Shown in pieces: positions 1 through 10,473 of a DNA stretch of 64,000 nucleotides. Made by a program: the position numbers and the translations under genes. Source of the DNA: Porticoccaceae bacterium (GTDB lineage Bacteria; Pseudomonadota; Gammaproteobacteria; Pseudomonadales; Porticoccaceae). The DNA lies in assembly GCA_029252555.1 (NCBI GenBank), contig JAQXBF010000016.1, forward strand, positions 18,454 through 82,453. Direction: 5' to 3'. The notes under the pieces were generated by a model, which saw only the letters and a list, made by a program, of their open reading frames with translations, had not been told where the DNA came from and made no database searches. Positions within the stretch are counted from its first letter, which is position 1. Every line of letters begins with the position of its first letter.

Positions 1-1034
1 CCTATGCCTTGGCTTGGGGTGTTTTTATGGCTGGTGTGGTGCAGCTGATTTTTCAGCTGCCATTTCTGCATCGTATTCATATGCTGCCGACACCAAAAGT
101 GGACTGGCAGGATAAGGGGGTGCGCAAGATTTTAGCTCTTATGGGGCCGGCAATCTTCGGGGTTTCGGTAAGCCAGATTAACTTACTGCTGGACACCATG
201 CTGGCAACCTTTTTACCCACAGGCAGCGTGTCTTGGCTCTACTATTCGGATCGTCTGTCGGAATTGCCTCTGGGAGTGTTTGCGGTAGCTATTGCGACGG
301 TGATTCTGCCCAATCTGTCGCGCCATCATGCGGCCGATTCTAAACAGGCCTATTCTGAGACGCTCGACTGGGCATTAAAGATGGTGCTAATTATTGCAGT
401 GCCTGCGGCGGCTGCATTGGTTTTATTAGCAGAGCCGATTTTGGTGACCCTGTTTTATTACGGCGATGTTATGACCGCGCGAGATATGTCTATGGCGACT
501 TTAAGCCTGCGTGCCTATGCGGTTGGCCTAGTTGCCTTTATGCTGATAAAGGTTCTGGCGCCGGGCTTTTTCGCTCGTCAGGATATGCGCACACCAGTGC
601 GTATTGGTGTGATTGCCATGGTCTCTAACATGGTGCTTAACCTGCTGTTTGTGTTGCCGTTGCACCATTACTGGCAGATTGGCCATGTGGGGTTAGCTGC
701 GGCTACTTCAGTGTCGGCTTTTCTAAATGCGCTACTGTTATTTATCTATCTGCGCAAGAAAGATATCTATTCCTGCTCTACTCACTGGTTGCGCTTCTTT
801 GTGAGTTTACTGCTTTCGGTTGGTATTATGGTGCTGGTATTGCTTTGGCTGGCTAATTACCAGAGTGCACTTGATGCAGCTTTCTGGCAGCAGCTCTCTT
901 GGTGGCAGCGCAGCTCTAATATTGCCGCGCTCTGTGGGGCCGGATTTATAGCCTATATGGCATGCTTGTTTGTCACTGGGTTCAGGTTGGCAGATTTGCG
1001 TGGACCATCGAAAGCGACGACCTCTGAGAGCTAG
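1..1034 (+). CDS. murJ: Lipid II flippase MurJ, 3' part (start lies before the window)
   Basis: This is the C-terminal two thirds of a MurJ/MviN-type lipid II flippase, an inner-membrane protein of the MOP superfamily that moves the peptidoglycan precursor to the periplasm. The frame is open from the first bases (codons ...Tyr-Ala-Leu-Ala-Trp-Gly), so the gene begins upstream and the TTG at position 9 is not a real start. The visible 341 residues are a run of hydrophobic helices broken by short basic loops. They include the MurJ-like stretch SVSWLYYSDRLSELPLGVF and the later segment FFARQDMRTPVRIG. It heads the conserved order murJ-ribF-ileS-lspA. The family is secure from these motifs; completeness cannot be judged. 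Confidence 0.95.
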   Translation, partial: YALAWGVFMAGVVQLIFQLPFLHRIHMLPTPKVDWQDKGVRKILALMGPAIFGVSVSQINLLLDTMLATFLPTGSVSWLYYSDRLSELPLGVFAVAIATVILPNLSRHHAADSKQAYSETLDWALKMVLIIAVPAAAALVLLAEPILVTLFYYGDVMTARDMSMATLSLRAYAVGLVAFMLIKVLAPGFFARQDMRTPVRIGVIAMVSNMVLNLLFVLPLHHYWQIGHVGLAAATSVSAFLNALLLFIYLRKKDIYSCSTHWLRFFVSLLLSVGIMVLVLLWLANYQSALDAAFWQQLSWWQRSSNIAALCGAGFIAYMACLFVTGFRLADLRGPSKATTSES

Positions 1035-1166
1035 ATTCAGGCACCTATAAAACACCGCTAATTTGTAGGCACCAATCTGGTGCTATCCCTTACCTTAAGG
1101 CGCTTTGCTAGGTATACTCAATGCCCTGTGTGGAGAGTGATGACGTTGGCTTTAGAACCTAGCAAA

Positions 1167-2111
1167 ATGACCTTTATTCGCGACTTGCAGAGCTTGCGGT
1201 CATTCGATCAGCGATCGGTGGTTACCATTGGTTCATTCGATGGAGTGCATCTGGGTCATCAGGCTATTCTCCAGCAGGTAAAAGAAAAAGCGGCGCAACT
1301 CAAGCTGCCCTCGGTGGTCATGACTTTTGAGCCTCAGCCTCAGGAGTTTTTTTCTGGGGAAAAAGCGCCAGCAAGGCTGATGCGATTGCGAGAAAAGGTC
1401 GATGCTCTGCTGGAGTTTGGTGTGGACCATGTGCTTTGTCTGCAGTTTAATCGTGCATTGAGTCATCTGACTGCCAGAGAATTTGTTCGGCTGGTGTTGG
1501 TCGATGGGCTCGGCACTCAGCATTTGATTGTTGGTGATGATTTCCGTTTTGGCTGTGATCGCAAGGGCGAGTTCACAATGCTATCTCAAATGGGCCAAGC
1601 CTGTGGCTTCACAGTACAGGATACTGAGACCTTAGAGATTGATGGTGAGCGGGTTAGCAGCACCTTGATTCGGCAAATTTTACAGCAGGCAGATTTTGAT
1701 CGTGCTTGCCGGTTATTGGGCCGGCCCTTTTCTATAAAAGGGCGAGTAGTTTATGGCCAGCAGTTGGGTCGAGAACTTGGCTTCCCCACGGCTAATGTGC
1801 AGCTTAATCGCTACAGCGCACCACTGTCTGGGGTCTACGCTGTGTTGGTAGAGTTAGATGGTATTGTTTATCAGGGCGCGGCGAATGTAGGAATCCGGCC
1901 GACGGTGGGTGATTTACTTAAGCCTATACTAGAAGTGCATCTGCTGGACTTTACCGGCGATATCTATGGCCGTCGAATTGACGTTGAGTTTGTTACCAAG
2001 ATTCGCGATGAAGAAAAATTTACGACGTTGGATAAGCTTGTGGAGAGTATCCAGCGAGATGTTAAACATATTAAAGCCTGGTTTGCAGGCACGAAAGAGA
2101 GCATAAATTAA
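1167..2111 (+). CDS. ribF: Bifunctional riboflavin kinase / FAD synthetase
   Basis: RibF phosphorylates riboflavin to FMN and adenylates FMN to FAD in the cytoplasm. The N-terminal nucleotidyltransferase motif [10 protein letters not shown] sits at about residues 22-31. The C-terminal riboflavin kinase domain carries [11 protein letters not shown] and a conserved VGIRPTVG stretch. From ATG 1167 the product is 314 residues, close to the usual 310-315. In-frame alternatives are ATG 1140 and TTG 1146, near a GGAGAG at 1132-1137. I prefer 1167 because the protein then starts right before the conserved domain, but the ribosome site there is weak and the start is uncertain. ileS follows after 7 bases, so the two are probably co-transcribed. 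Confidence 0.95.
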   Translation: MTFIRDLQSLRSFDQRSVVTIGSFDGVHLGHQAILQQVKEKAAQLKLPSVVMTFEPQPQEFFSGEKAPARLMRLREKVDALLEFGVDHVLCLQFNRALSHLTAREFVRLVLVDGLGTQHLIVGDDFRFGCDRKGEFTMLSQMGQACGFTVQDTETLEIDGERVSSTLIRQILQQADFDRACRLLGRPFSIKGRVVYGQQLGRELGFPTANVQLNRYSAPLSGVYAVLVELDGIVYQGAANVGIRPTVGDLLKPILEVHLLDFTGDIYGRRIDVEFVTKIRDEEKFTTLDKLVESIQRDVKHIKAWFAGTKESIN

Positions 2112-2118
2112 GGCTGAT

Positions 2119-4950
2119 ATGAGCGACCCAATGGACTACAAGGCAACATTGAACCTGCCCAAAACTGACTTCCCTATGCGTGCCAATCTGGCTCAACGGG
2201 AGCCAGGGATTCTCAAGCAATGGCAAGAGACTAACCTGTATCAGCAGATCAGAACGGCTCGTGCTGGTTGTGAAAAGTATATTCTTCACGATGGCCCTCC
2301 CTATGCCAATGGTGATATTCACCTGGGTCATGCGGTAAACAAAACCTTGAAGGATATTGTGGTGAAGTCGCGCACTCTCAGCGGCTTTGATGCACCCTAT
2401 ATCCCCGGCTGGGACTGCCATGGCCTGCCTATCGAGCACAATGTTGAAAAGAAAGTGGGCAAGGCCGGAGTCAAAGTTGACTACTCCACCTTCCGTCAAA
2501 AGTGTCGCGACTATGCCATGAGGCAAGTGGAGGGGCAGCGCAAAGACTTTGTTCGTATCGGTGTGTTTGGTGATTGGGAGCGGCCCTATCTGACCATGAA
2601 TTTTGGTGTTGAGGCAGATATTATCCGTGCTCTGGGCAAAATCGCTGAAAACGGCCATCTGGTGAAAGGCTATAAGCCGGTTTATTGGAGCGTGGTTGGT
2701 GGCTCTGCTCTGGCGGAAGCCGAAGTGGAATATCAGGATAAAACATCCTTCTCAATTGATGTGGCCTATCCTGTGAGCGAAGCAGCGCAGTTGGAAAAGC
2801 TTACTTCTGCCTTTGGTAGCCTGGCAGGAGAAGGGTCAGTGAATGTACTAATATGGACCACAACGCCTTGGACTATTCCGAGTAGCCAGGCGATTTCTAT
2901 GGGCGCGGAGCTGGAATACAATCTGGTGCAGTGCCAAACAGAGTCTGGGCCAGTTCGCTTGATCTTTGCTCAGTCACTGCTGGAATCTGTTATGCAGCGT
3001 CTGGAGATTGAAGACTACAAAGTGTTGGCGACGTGTCAGGGTGCAGCGCTGGAGAATCTCATTGCCGAGCATCCGTTCTACGAGCTCAATATTCCTGTAT
3101 TAATGGGAGATCATGTTACTACCGATGCTGGTACTGGCTGTGTGCATACAGCGCCAGATCACGGCATGGAAGATTTCACCGTGGCCAAGCAGTACGGCAT
3201 TGGCACCCTTAACTATGTGATGGATAATGGCTTGTTCCGGGATGATGTGGAGCTGTTTGCCGGTGAACATGTTTACAAGGTCGAAGAACATATTATTGAG
3301 GTTCTTGGCGAAAAAAATAAACTCATGGCCTGTGGCAAAATCACTCACAGCTATGCCCATTGCTGGCGAACCAAGACCCCACTGATTTACAGAGCCACAC
3401 CCCAGTGGTTTATTTCGATGGATAAAAATGGCCTTTTGGATAAAGCCAAAGCGGCGATTAAAGATGTTGCCTGGCACCCGGAATGGGGCCAGGCCCGCAT
3501 TGAAGGTATGTTAGATGGTAGCCCCGACTGGTGTGTTTCTCGCCAGCGTACCTGGGGCGTTCCCATTGCACTGTTTGTGCACAGGCAGACTGGTGAGATT
3601 CATCCGGATACCCCTGCACTGATCGAAAAAGTTGCCCTGCTGGTAGAAGATGCCGGTATTGATGCCTGGTACGAAATAGAGGCGGCTGAGTTGCTGGGTG
3701 CAGATGCCGACAACTACCAGAAAGTTACAGATACATTGGACGTTTGGTTTGATTCCGGTGTAACCCATGCCTCAGTTATTGCTGCCCGTGAAGAGCTGCA
3801 GTACCCAGCCGATTTATACCTTGAGGGCTCTGATCAGCATCGTGGCTGGTTCCAGTCTTCCCTGAAAACGGCAATTGCCATTAATGGTACTGCTCCCTAC
3901 AAAGCAGTGCTGACCCACGGATTTACGGTTGATGAGAATGGGCGCAAGATGTCCAAATCGATTGGCAATGTGATCCCGCCCCAGAAAGTTATCAATGAAC
4001 TGGGTGCCGATGTGCTGCGCCTTTGGGTTGCCAGCGCTGATTTCAGTGCTGAGATGACCGTATCGGAAGAGATTCTTAAGCGCGCCGGTGAGTCCTATCG
4101 CCGTATCCGCAACACAGCCCGTTATTTCCTCTCTAATATCGATGGTTTTGACCCGGTGCAGCACGCGGTTGATCACGGTGACTTGTTGGCCCTGGATCGC
4201 TGGGCCATTGACTGTGCGGCGCAGCTGCAAGATGAAATTATTGATGATTATAATAATTTCCAGTTCCACCAGATTTATCAAAAGCTGCACAACTTCTGTG
4301 TGCGGGATATGGGTGGTTTCTATCTGGATATTATCAAAGACAGAATTTATACCTGTGCTGAAGACAGCCTGCCCCGTCGATCTGCTCAGACTGCATTGCA
4401 CCAGATCGCTGAGGCCTTTGTGCGTTGGATTGCGCCTATCCTGAGTTTTACTGCTCACGAGATATGGGACTTTATGCCCGGTGACCGCAGTAGTTCGGTG
4501 TTCGTTGCCGAATGGTACCCATTGCAGCGGTTGGGTGATAATGAAGCTATTAGTAAGCAGGACTGGGCGGTTATTTTGCAAGCTAAAGAGGCCATTAATA
4601 AGGTCATTGAAGATCAGCGTACACAGGGCAATGTTAAAGGCTCCCTTGAAGCAGATATTGAGGTTTTTGCCGATCCAGAGCTGAGAAAATCCCTGGCTAA
4701 GTTGGGGGATGAGTTGCGTTTTGTGACCATTACCTCAAAGGCGACATTATCTAGCCTGGACAATGCCAATGACGCTGAAGATTCATTAATGGACGGCTTA
4801 AAAGTTTCGCTAAAGCGATCTGAAGCTAAAAAATGCGTACGCTGCTGGCACTTTATAGATGATGTGGGCAGCAATGCCGACCATCCAGATGTCTGCGGGC
4901 GCTGTATCAGCAATATTAGCGGTCAGGCAGAAGCTCGATATTATGCTTAG
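2119..4950 (+). CDS. ileS: Isoleucyl-tRNA synthetase
   Basis: This class I aminoacyl-tRNA synthetase charges tRNA-Ile. At 943 residues it has the size of the bacterial type. It shows the HIGH-type motif HLGH (residues 68-71), the KMSKS loop (610-614), the editing-domain signature [11 protein letters not shown], and the C-terminal zinc site CVRC (906-909) paired with CGRC (926-929). ATG 2119 lies 7 bases after ribF. The last 8 bases overlap the start of lspA, consistent with one transcript through lspA, fkpB and ispH, a common gammaproteobacterial arrangement. No unusual residues are seen. Confidence 0.98.
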   Translation: MSDPMDYKATLNLPKTDFPMRANLAQREPGILKQWQETNLYQQIRTARAGCEKYILHDGPPYANGDIHLGHAVNKTLKDIVVKSRTLSGFDAPYIPGWDCHGLPIEHNVEKKVGKAGVKVDYSTFRQKCRDYAMRQVEGQRKDFVRIGVFGDWERPYLTMNFGVEADIIRALGKIAENGHLVKGYKPVYWSVVGGSALAEAEVEYQDKTSFSIDVAYPVSEAAQLEKLTSAFGSLAGEGSVNVLIWTTTPWTIPSSQAISMGAELEYNLVQCQTESGPVRLIFAQSLLESVMQRLEIEDYKVLATCQGAALENLIAEHPFYELNIPVLMGDHVTTDAGTGCVHTAPDHGMEDFTVAKQYGIGTLNYVMDNGLFRDDVELFAGEHVYKVEEHIIEVLGEKNKLMACGKITHSYAHCWRTKTPLIYRATPQWFISMDKNGLLDKAKAAIKDVAWHPEWGQARIEGMLDGSPDWCVSRQRTWGVPIALFVHRQTGEIHPDTPALIEKVALLVEDAGIDAWYEIEAAELLGADADNYQKVTDTLDVWFDSGVTHASVIAAREELQYPADLYLEGSDQHRGWFQSSLKTAIAINGTAPYKAVLTHGFTVDENGRKMSKSIGNVIPPQKVINELGADVLRLWVASADFSAEMTVSEEILKRAGESYRRIRNTARYFLSNIDGFDPVQHAVDHGDLLALDRWAIDCAAQLQDEIIDDYNNFQFHQIYQKLHNFCVRDMGGFYLDIIKDRIYTCAEDSLPRRSAQTALHQIAEAFVRWIAPILSFTAHEIWDFMPGDRSSSVFVAEWYPLQRLGDNEAISKQDWAVILQAKEAINKVIEDQRTQGNVKGSLEADIEVFADPELRKSLAKLGDELRFVTITSKATLSSLDNANDAEDSLMDGLKVSLKRSEAKKCVRCWHFIDDVGSNADHPDVCGRCISNISGQAEARYYA

Positions 4951-5446
4951 GTTGCATCCCACTACATTGGTTTGGTTCGCAATTGCCGCGGCTGTGTTGC
5001 TGTCGGACCAATTCAGTAAGCTGTGGATTATGGAGCGCTATGCTTATGGTGAGGGTGAATTCTTCACCAGCTTTTTTAATTTGGTGCGGGCTCACAACTA
5101 TGGGGCCGCCTTTAGCTTTTTGAGTGATGCCGGTGGTTGGCAGCGCTGGGCTTTTAGCTTGTTGGCTGCGGTTATTAGCATTGTGATTACTGTTTGGATT
5201 GCGAGGCTGCCAGTGCAGCGCAAGCTAGAGGGTTTAGCTTTGGCGCTTATTTTAGGTGGGGCACTAGGCAATCTCTATGACCGCTTAACCTTGGGTTATG
5301 TAGTCGACTTTTTAGATTTTCATTGGTCTGGAAGTCACTTTCCTGCGTTTAATATTGCCGATAGCGGTATCTCGGTAGGAGCGGTACTTCTGATTTTGGA
5401 CGGCTTTATTAATAAGCCAGACAGCCCCGAGGCTGAGAGCAAATAA
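4943..5446 (+). CDS. lspA: Lipoprotein signal peptidase (signal peptidase II)
   Basis: LspA is the inner-membrane aspartyl protease that cleaves the signal peptide of diacylglyceryl-modified prolipoproteins. The 167-residue protein has four hydrophobic segments and both catalytic aspartates: D122 in GYVVDFLDF and D140 in FNIADSGIS. The conserved GNLYDRL stretch (109-115) is present. I chose ATG 4943, which overlaps the end of ileS by 8 bases (translational coupling). An upstream in-frame start inside ileS would add a non-homologous tail. The M13 peptidase at the other end of the window carries a lipobox and would be a substrate. Confidence 0.97.
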   Translation: MLRLHPTTLVWFAIAAAVLLSDQFSKLWIMERYAYGEGEFFTSFFNLVRAHNYGAAFSFLSDAGGWQRWAFSLLAAVISIVITVWIARLPVQRKLEGLALALILGGALGNLYDRLTLGYVVDFLDFHWSGSHFPAFNIADSGISVGAVLLILDGFINKPDSPEAESK

Positions 5447-5455
5447 AATTTTATT

Positions 5456-5896
5456 ATGACTATAACTGTTGATACTGGAACCAGCGTGACTCTGCATTTT
5501 TCTTTGGCATTAGAGGATGGGCACGTGGTGGATTCTAATTTCGAGGGCAAAGCTGCAACCTTTAGAGTGGGCGATGGCAATTTATTGCCGGGCTTTGAGG
5601 CTGTATTAAAGGGCCTGGCTGATGGGGATGAGCGCGAGTTTACCATTGCTCCGGAAAACGCCTTCGGCCAGCACAACCCAGAAAATGTGCAGGCGGTTGA
5701 CCGCGGTAATTTTAATGACGATGAACTTGAAATTGGCGCTATGTACTCTTTCCAGAACGGTGACGGCGAACTGCCGGGTGTCATCGTTGAACTGGGCGAT
5801 AAAGAGATAATGGTAGATTTTAATCACCCTTTGGCGGGGCAGAATATTCTCTTTCGAGTAAATATTCTTAAGGTCTCCCCAGGTCAGGTGCATTAA
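5456..5896 (+). CDS. fkpB: FKBP-type peptidyl-prolyl isomerase, SlpA/FkpB type
   Basis: This small cytoplasmic FKBP-fold prolyl isomerase and chaperone has 146 residues, the family's usual length. Key stretches are the opening [36 protein letters not shown], and [15 protein letters not shown]. In SlpA/SlyD proteins the second of these belongs to the FKBP core, and the insert-in-flap domain follows. It lacks the histidine-rich tail of SlyD, so it is the FkpB/SlpA branch. It lies 9 bases after lspA, and its stop codon shares one base with the ispH start. This lspA-fkpB-ispH order is widespread in gammaproteobacteria. Confidence 0.95.
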   Translation: MTITVDTGTSVTLHFSLALEDGHVVDSNFEGKAATFRVGDGNLLPGFEAVLKGLADGDEREFTIAPENAFGQHNPENVQAVDRGNFNDDELEIGAMYSFQNGDGELPGVIVELGDKEIMVDFNHPLAGQNILFRVNILKVSPGQVH

Positions 5897-6831
5897 TGGA
5901 TATTAAGCTAGCCAACCCTCGTGGTTTTTGTGCTGGCGTTGACCGTGCTATTGATATTGTCGACCGCGCTCTGGATGTATTTGGTGCGCCTATCTATGTG
6001 CGGCACGAGGTGGTGCACAATAAATTTGTCGTTGATAAATTGCGCAACCGCGGCGCAGTGTTTGTCGATGAACTCGATGAAATTCCCGATGGTGTGATTG
6101 TTATTTTTAGCGCCCATGGGGTCTCTCAGGCGGTGCAAAAAGAAGCTGCTCAGCGCAATTTAAAAGTATTTGATGCCACTTGCCCTCTAGTAACTAAGGT
6201 TCATATTGAGGTGACCAAATACTCTGGTGATGGCATGGAGTGCATATTGATTGGCCATGCTGGGCACCCTGAAGTTGAGGGTACTATGGGTCAGTATGAC
6301 CAGTCCACAGGTGGAAAAATCTATTTAGTAGAGAATGAAGAAGATGTTGTGGCTCTTGAGGTCGAAGACCCGGATAAACTTTCATTTGTGACTCAAACCA
6401 CCTTGTCAATGGATGATACTGCGCTGGTCATTGATGCGCTGCGTAAGAAATTCCCGCTGATTTGCGGGCCCCGCAAAGACGATATTTGTTATGCCACCCA
6501 GAACCGCCAAGATGCAGTTAAGCAGTTGGCCATTGAATCTGATCTGGTGCTGGTGGTGGGTTCTGTGGCCAGCTCTAATTCTAATCGTCTGCGGGAGTTG
6601 GCAGAGCGCTGTGGCTGTGAGGCCTATTTGATCGATGGCCCTCAGGATATTCAGTCAGGCTGGCTTAAAAACACCAATTCAATTGGCCTGACCGCTGGCG
6701 CTTCCGCACCAGAGGTTTTGGTTCAGGATGTCATTAATCGGTTGGTTGAATTAGGAGCCAAGCCACCTGAAGAGTTGAACGGTATAGTAGAAAATATCAG
6801 CTTTTCGCTGCCTAAAGAGCTGCGCGCCTAA
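5896..6831 (+). CDS. ispH: 4-hydroxy-3-methylbut-2-enyl diphosphate reductase
   Basis: IspH catalyses the last step of the MEP isoprenoid pathway, making IPP and DMAPP with an iron-sulfur cluster. The three cluster-binding cysteines are C12 (NPRGFCAGV), C96 ([11 protein letters not shown]) and C198 ([11 protein letters not shown]). The active-site stretches SAHGVS and SSNSNRL are present. At 311 residues it is full length. It is the last gene of the ribF-to-ispH run; the next gene, pgi, converges on it 38 bases later. No T-tailed hairpin is visible in that short gap. Confidence 0.98.
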   Translation: MDIKLANPRGFCAGVDRAIDIVDRALDVFGAPIYVRHEVVHNKFVVDKLRNRGAVFVDELDEIPDGVIVIFSAHGVSQAVQKEAAQRNLKVFDATCPLVTKVHIEVTKYSGDGMECILIGHAGHPEVEGTMGQYDQSTGGKIYLVENEEDVVALEVEDPDKLSFVTQTTLSMDDTALVIDALRKKFPLICGPRKDDICYATQNRQDAVKQLAIESDLVLVVGSVASSNSNRLRELAERCGCEAYLIDGPQDIQSGWLKNTNSIGLTAGASAPEVLVQDVINRLVELGAKPPEELNGIVENISFSLPKELRA

Positions 6832-6869
6832 GCTTTCAATTTAAACCCTGCAATCTTAACCTCAAGATA

Positions 6870-8465
6870 TTAGCTATTATTGGCGATATACGCGAATAGC
6901 GCTTTAGTTGAGGGATCAAACTTGGCGGTCTCGGCATTCTCTCCCAGCAACTCATTGGCCATCTTCTTGCCAAGTTCCACACCCCATTGGTCAAAGGAAT
7001 TGATATTCCAGATGCTGCCCTGAACAAAAACTTTATGCTCATAGAGCGCCACCAGTGCGCCAAAATTTTTCGGGGACAGCTGCTTTAATAGCAGCGTATT
7101 AGAGGGTTTGTTGCCGGGATAGAACCTGTGTTGCTGGCCCTCGGAAGCGGCTTGCCCGGTCATTAGAGCCGACGACTGCGCTAGCATATTACCCAGCAGT
7201 ACCCGATGATGTTCCTCATTGCTAAGGTTATCTTTGGCCGCGGCGATAAAATCGATAGGCACAGTTCTAGTGCCCTGATGCAGTAGCTGGAAAAACGCAT
7301 GTTGGCCATTGGTACCCGTCTGCCCCCAGAGTATGGCTCCCGTGTCATAGTCTACTGGTTCGCCATTTAGCGCGGTCGACTTGCCATTGCTTTCCATATC
7401 CAGTTGCTGAAGGTAGGAGGGTAGTAAAAGCAAACGCTCGCAGTAAGGAATCACCGCTGTAGATTCGACTTTCAGGAAGTTGCTGTACCAGATACCCAGT
7501 AATGCCATTATTACCGGCATATTACTTTCTAGGGGTGCTTGCTGAAAATGCAGATCCATTTCCCGCGCGCCGGCCAACATCTGTTCAAATTGGGTAAAGC
7601 CGATGCTAATCGCAATAGACAGGCCAATGCTTGACCACAGTGAGTAACGTCCACCAACCCATTCGGCAAACTCCAGTATTTGATCTTCGGGAATGCCATA
7701 GGCCATTGCATTGTCTGGATTGGCGGTGAGGCCAACAAAGTGGCTGCTGCTCTGAGCATTGTCCAGCCCCAGGGTATCGGCAAACCAGTTAATTGCCGTT
7801 TTGGCATTTAAGAGAGTTTCCTGAGTGGTAAAGGTTTTACTCGCCAGTGCCACCAGCGTGGTTTCTGGGTTGAGTCTCTTAAGGGTAGTGAGTATTTCTG
7901 CGCCATCAACATTAGAGATAAAGTGCAGGTTTAGTTCTGCATGGGAATATTCTTCCAGAGCTGCACAGGCCAGTTTGGGGCCCAGATCAGACCCGCCAAT
8001 ACCGATATTCACCACATCAGTAATAGCTTTGCCAGTGCTGCCAAGCCATTGGCCGGCGCGAATTTTATCGCTGGCTCGCTTCACCGCTTGCAGTTGCTCT
8101 TTTACCTGAGCGATACGATTTCTCTCGGCATTGCTATTAGCATCTTCAAGCTCAGCGCGCAGGGCAGCGTGCAAAACAGCGCGGTTTTCGGTGTTATTGA
8201 TTGGCTCACCAGAAAACATGGCCGCGCGGTGACTCTGCAATGGGGACTGTCCTGCCAGAGCTAGAAGCGCTGACCAAACTTTATCGCTGAGCAAATTCTT
8301 TGAAAAATCTAAATATAACTCGCCACTAGTCACCGAGAGATTCTCGACCCGCTGGGGATCTGCGTCAAATAGCTCCGTAATACGAACCCCATTAGCGACA
8401 CTGGCCTGTGTTTCCAGATTAGACCAAGCGAGGGTGGAGGTGGGTGAGTAAGATTTGTCATTCAT
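6870..8465 (-). CDS. pgi: Glucose-6-phosphate isomerase
   Basis: Pgi interconverts glucose-6-phosphate and fructose-6-phosphate. The 531-residue cytoplasmic protein shows GIGGSDLGPKLA, the GGRYSLWSSIGL signature and the C-terminal GSIWNINSFDQWGVELGK signature. I chose ATG 8465 (protein begins MNDKSYSP) because a purine-rich CAGGAAA lies about 9 bases upstream and the longer frame adds 27 non-conserved residues. It diverges from edd across a 178-base region that holds two HexR-type palindromes. In an ED-based metabolism it probably recycles fructose-6-phosphate upward, but that is inference. Confidence 0.97.
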   Translation of the reverse strand: MNDKSYSPTSTLAWSNLETQASVANGVRITELFDADPQRVENLSVTSGELYLDFSKNLLSDKVWSALLALAGQSPLQSHRAAMFSGEPINNTENRAVLHAALRAELEDANSNAERNRIAQVKEQLQAVKRASDKIRAGQWLGSTGKAITDVVNIGIGGSDLGPKLACAALEEYSHAELNLHFISNVDGAEILTTLKRLNPETTLVALASKTFTTQETLLNAKTAINWFADTLGLDNAQSSSHFVGLTANPDNAMAYGIPEDQILEFAEWVGGRYSLWSSIGLSIAISIGFTQFEQMLAGAREMDLHFQQAPLESNMPVIMALLGIWYSNFLKVESTAVIPYCERLLLLPSYLQQLDMESNGKSTALNGEPVDYDTGAILWGQTGTNGQHAFFQLLHQGTRTVPIDFIAAAKDNLSNEEHHRVLLGNMLAQSSALMTGQAASEGQQHRFYPGNKPSNTLLLKQLSPKNFGALVALYEHKVFVQGSIWNINSFDQWGVELGKKMANELLGENAETAKFDPSTKALFAYIANNS

Positions 8466-8547
8466 CTGTGACTTATTTCCTGTTTGAGACTGATGATTAA
8501 AGGCGTAAAATCGGCGCCGTTGAACTATCTCTGCTACCAAGGGCATA

Positions 8548-8562
8548 TGTAATAAAATTACA
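8548..8562. promoter_or_regulatory. HexR operator, site 1, between pgi and edd
   Basis: The sequence TGTAATAAAATTACA is a near-perfect palindrome. It matches the published HexR motif of gammaproteobacteria, of the form TGTARTWWWATTACA. It lies 82 bases before the pgi start and 81 bases before the edd start. The HexR gene itself is in this window (17086-17943). Confidence 0.85.
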
Positions 8563-8600
8563 TTTATTCCCAGTATAGCGGATTAAATATGGCTAATTTA

Positions 8601-8615
8601 TGTAATTTTGTTACA
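8601..8615. promoter_or_regulatory. HexR operator, site 2, upstream of edd
   Basis: TGTAATTTTGTTACA is the second palindrome of the same form, 53 bases (centre to centre) from site 1 and 28 bases before the edd ATG. That position would block or control initiation of the edd operon. Confidence 0.82.
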
Positions 8616-8643
8616 ATTAGCTCAATATCATGTCGGAGTCATT

Positions 8644-10470
8644 ATGGGCCAGATCAACCCCCAAATCGCCGCTGTTACCCAGCGCATTATAGAGCGCAGC
8701 GCTTCTTTGCGCGCTGATTATTTACGTCAGATCGCGGAAGATCATAACAACCGCCCCGAGCGAGGCAAGTTAAGCTGTGGCAACTTGGCCCATGGCGCTG
8801 CTGCCTGTGGCGAAGAGGATAAAAATAGCCTGCGGATGATGGAAGCTGGTAATATGGCGATTGTTACTTCCTATAACGATATGTTGTCAGCTCACCAGCC
8901 CTATGCGACCTATCCGGATCAGCTTAAGAAGGCAATGCGTGAGATTGGTTGCACTGCTCAGGTTGCAGGTGGCGTTCCGGCTATGTGCGATGGCGTGACT
9001 CAGGGTCAGGATGGCATGGAGCTAAGCCTGCTGAGTCGAGACCTGATTGCCCAGTGCACCGCAATGTCACTGTCTCATCAGATGTTCGATGGTGTATTGG
9101 CTCTGGGTATTTGCGACAAGATTGTTCCCGGCCTGATGATGGGCGTGCTCAGCTTCGGCTACCTACCCGCACTATTTGTTCCAGCTGGCCCTATGGAATC
9201 TGGGTTGCCCAATAAAGAAAAGCAGCGCATTCGCCAGCTCTATGCCGAAGGAAAAATTGGCCGTGAAGAGCTATTACAAGCAGAGCTAGAGTCTTACCAC
9301 AGTGCTGGTACCTGTACGTTTTACGGCACAGCTAATAGTAACCAGATGGTTCTTGAGGCCATGGGCCTGCAAATGCCCGGTAGCTCTTTTGTTAATCCTG
9401 AAAACCCACTGCGAGAAAAGCTAACCGCTGAAGCTGGGTATCAGTTGGCGCGTATCACGGCGTTGGGCAATGATTATCGGCCGGTGGGTGAAATTGTCGA
9501 TGAGCGAGCTATTGTCAATGGCACTGTTGCTCTGCTGGCATCCGGTGGCTCGACTAATCACAGCATGCACCTGGTGGCAATTGCCCGAGCGGCAGGGATT
9601 TTACTCAACTGGGATGATATCTCTGAGCTATCTGCTGCAGTGCCCCTATTAGCCAAGGTTTACCCTAATGGCCAGGCCGATGTAAATCATTTCCATGCGG
9701 CGGGAGGCACTAGTTGCTTATTCCGACAGCTATTGGATGGCGGCTTTATGCATGGCGATGCCAAGACTTCCTGGGGTACCAATTTTTCTGACTTTACCCA
9801 TGAGCCAAAACTGGATGCCAACAATAAAATTTTCTGGCAGGAGTCTCCCATACTGCCTCTGGATACAGAGGTACTAACCACTGTTGATAAGGCTTTTTCT
9901 AAAGAGGGTGGCCTGCGTTTGTTGAGCGGCAATCTGGGTCGCGGTGTGATCAAAGTTTCGGCAGTGGCCATTGAAAACCAGATAGTTGAAGCACCAGCTG
10001 TGGTGATTGATGATCAGGATAGTCTGGAGCCTTTATTTAAGTCTGGCTCTCTGGATCGAGACTGCGTTGTTGTGGTGCGTTATCAGGGTCCCAAAGCCCT
10101 GGGTATGCCTGAACTCCATAAACTAATGCCTTTCCTTGGCACCTTGCAGGACAGAGGGCACAAAATAGCCCTGGTTACTGATGGCCGTATGTCGGGAGCC
10201 TCAGGTAAGGTGCCAGCGGCAATCCATCTGGTGCCGGAGGCATCTGAAGATGGTTTGCTGGCCAAGTTGCAGGATGGCGATATTATTCGTGTTAATGCAA
10301 CCACTGGTGAATTGCTGTTTATCGGTGATGTGGCTGAGCTGGAAGCCCGCAAAGCAGCGCCGCAATCTGATGCTGGCCAGCGCGGCTGTGGTCGTGAGTT
10401 CTTTACCATCAACCGCGATAATATTAGCAATGCAGAGCAGGGCGCTTCATACCTGTTTGGCGGGGTATAA
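8644..10470 (+). CDS. edd: 6-phosphogluconate dehydratase
   Basis: Edd dehydrates 6-phosphogluconate to KDPG, the first committed Entner-Doudoroff step, using an iron-sulfur cluster. The protein has 608 residues (family about 600). It carries SYNDMLSAHQPY, the cysteine-containing stretches KLSCGNLAHG and AMCDGVTQGQ, and LASGGSTNHSMHL, all typical of the IlvD/Edd family. ATG 8644 has GGAG 5 bases upstream (positions 8635-8638), which decides the start over an upstream in-frame codon. It leads edd-glk-eda-zwf-pgl and is preceded by HexR sites. Confidence 0.97.
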   Translation: MGQINPQIAAVTQRIIERSASLRADYLRQIAEDHNNRPERGKLSCGNLAHGAAACGEEDKNSLRMMEAGNMAIVTSYNDMLSAHQPYATYPDQLKKAMREIGCTAQVAGGVPAMCDGVTQGQDGMELSLLSRDLIAQCTAMSLSHQMFDGVLALGICDKIVPGLMMGVLSFGYLPALFVPAGPMESGLPNKEKQRIRQLYAEGKIGREELLQAELESYHSAGTCTFYGTANSNQMVLEAMGLQMPGSSFVNPENPLREKLTAEAGYQLARITALGNDYRPVGEIVDERAIVNGTVALLASGGSTNHSMHLVAIARAAGILLNWDDISELSAAVPLLAKVYPNGQADVNHFHAAGGTSCLFRQLLDGGFMHGDAKTSWGTNFSDFTHEPKLDANNKIFWQESPILPLDTEVLTTVDKAFSKEGGLRLLSGNLGRGVIKVSAVAIENQIVEAPAVVIDDQDSLEPLFKSGSLDRDCVVVVRYQGPKALGMPELHKLMPFLGTLQDRGHKIALVTDGRMSGASGKVPAAIHLVPEASEDGLLAKLQDGDIIRVNATTGELLFIGDVAELEARKAAPQSDAGQRGCGREFFTINRDNISNAEQGASYLFGGV

Positions 10471-10473
10471 CTG

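Noticed and set aside
3814..4581. Leftward open frame of about 255 codons opposite ileS
   Set aside because: It is the shadow of a strongly coding strand; ileS motifs run through the same bases.
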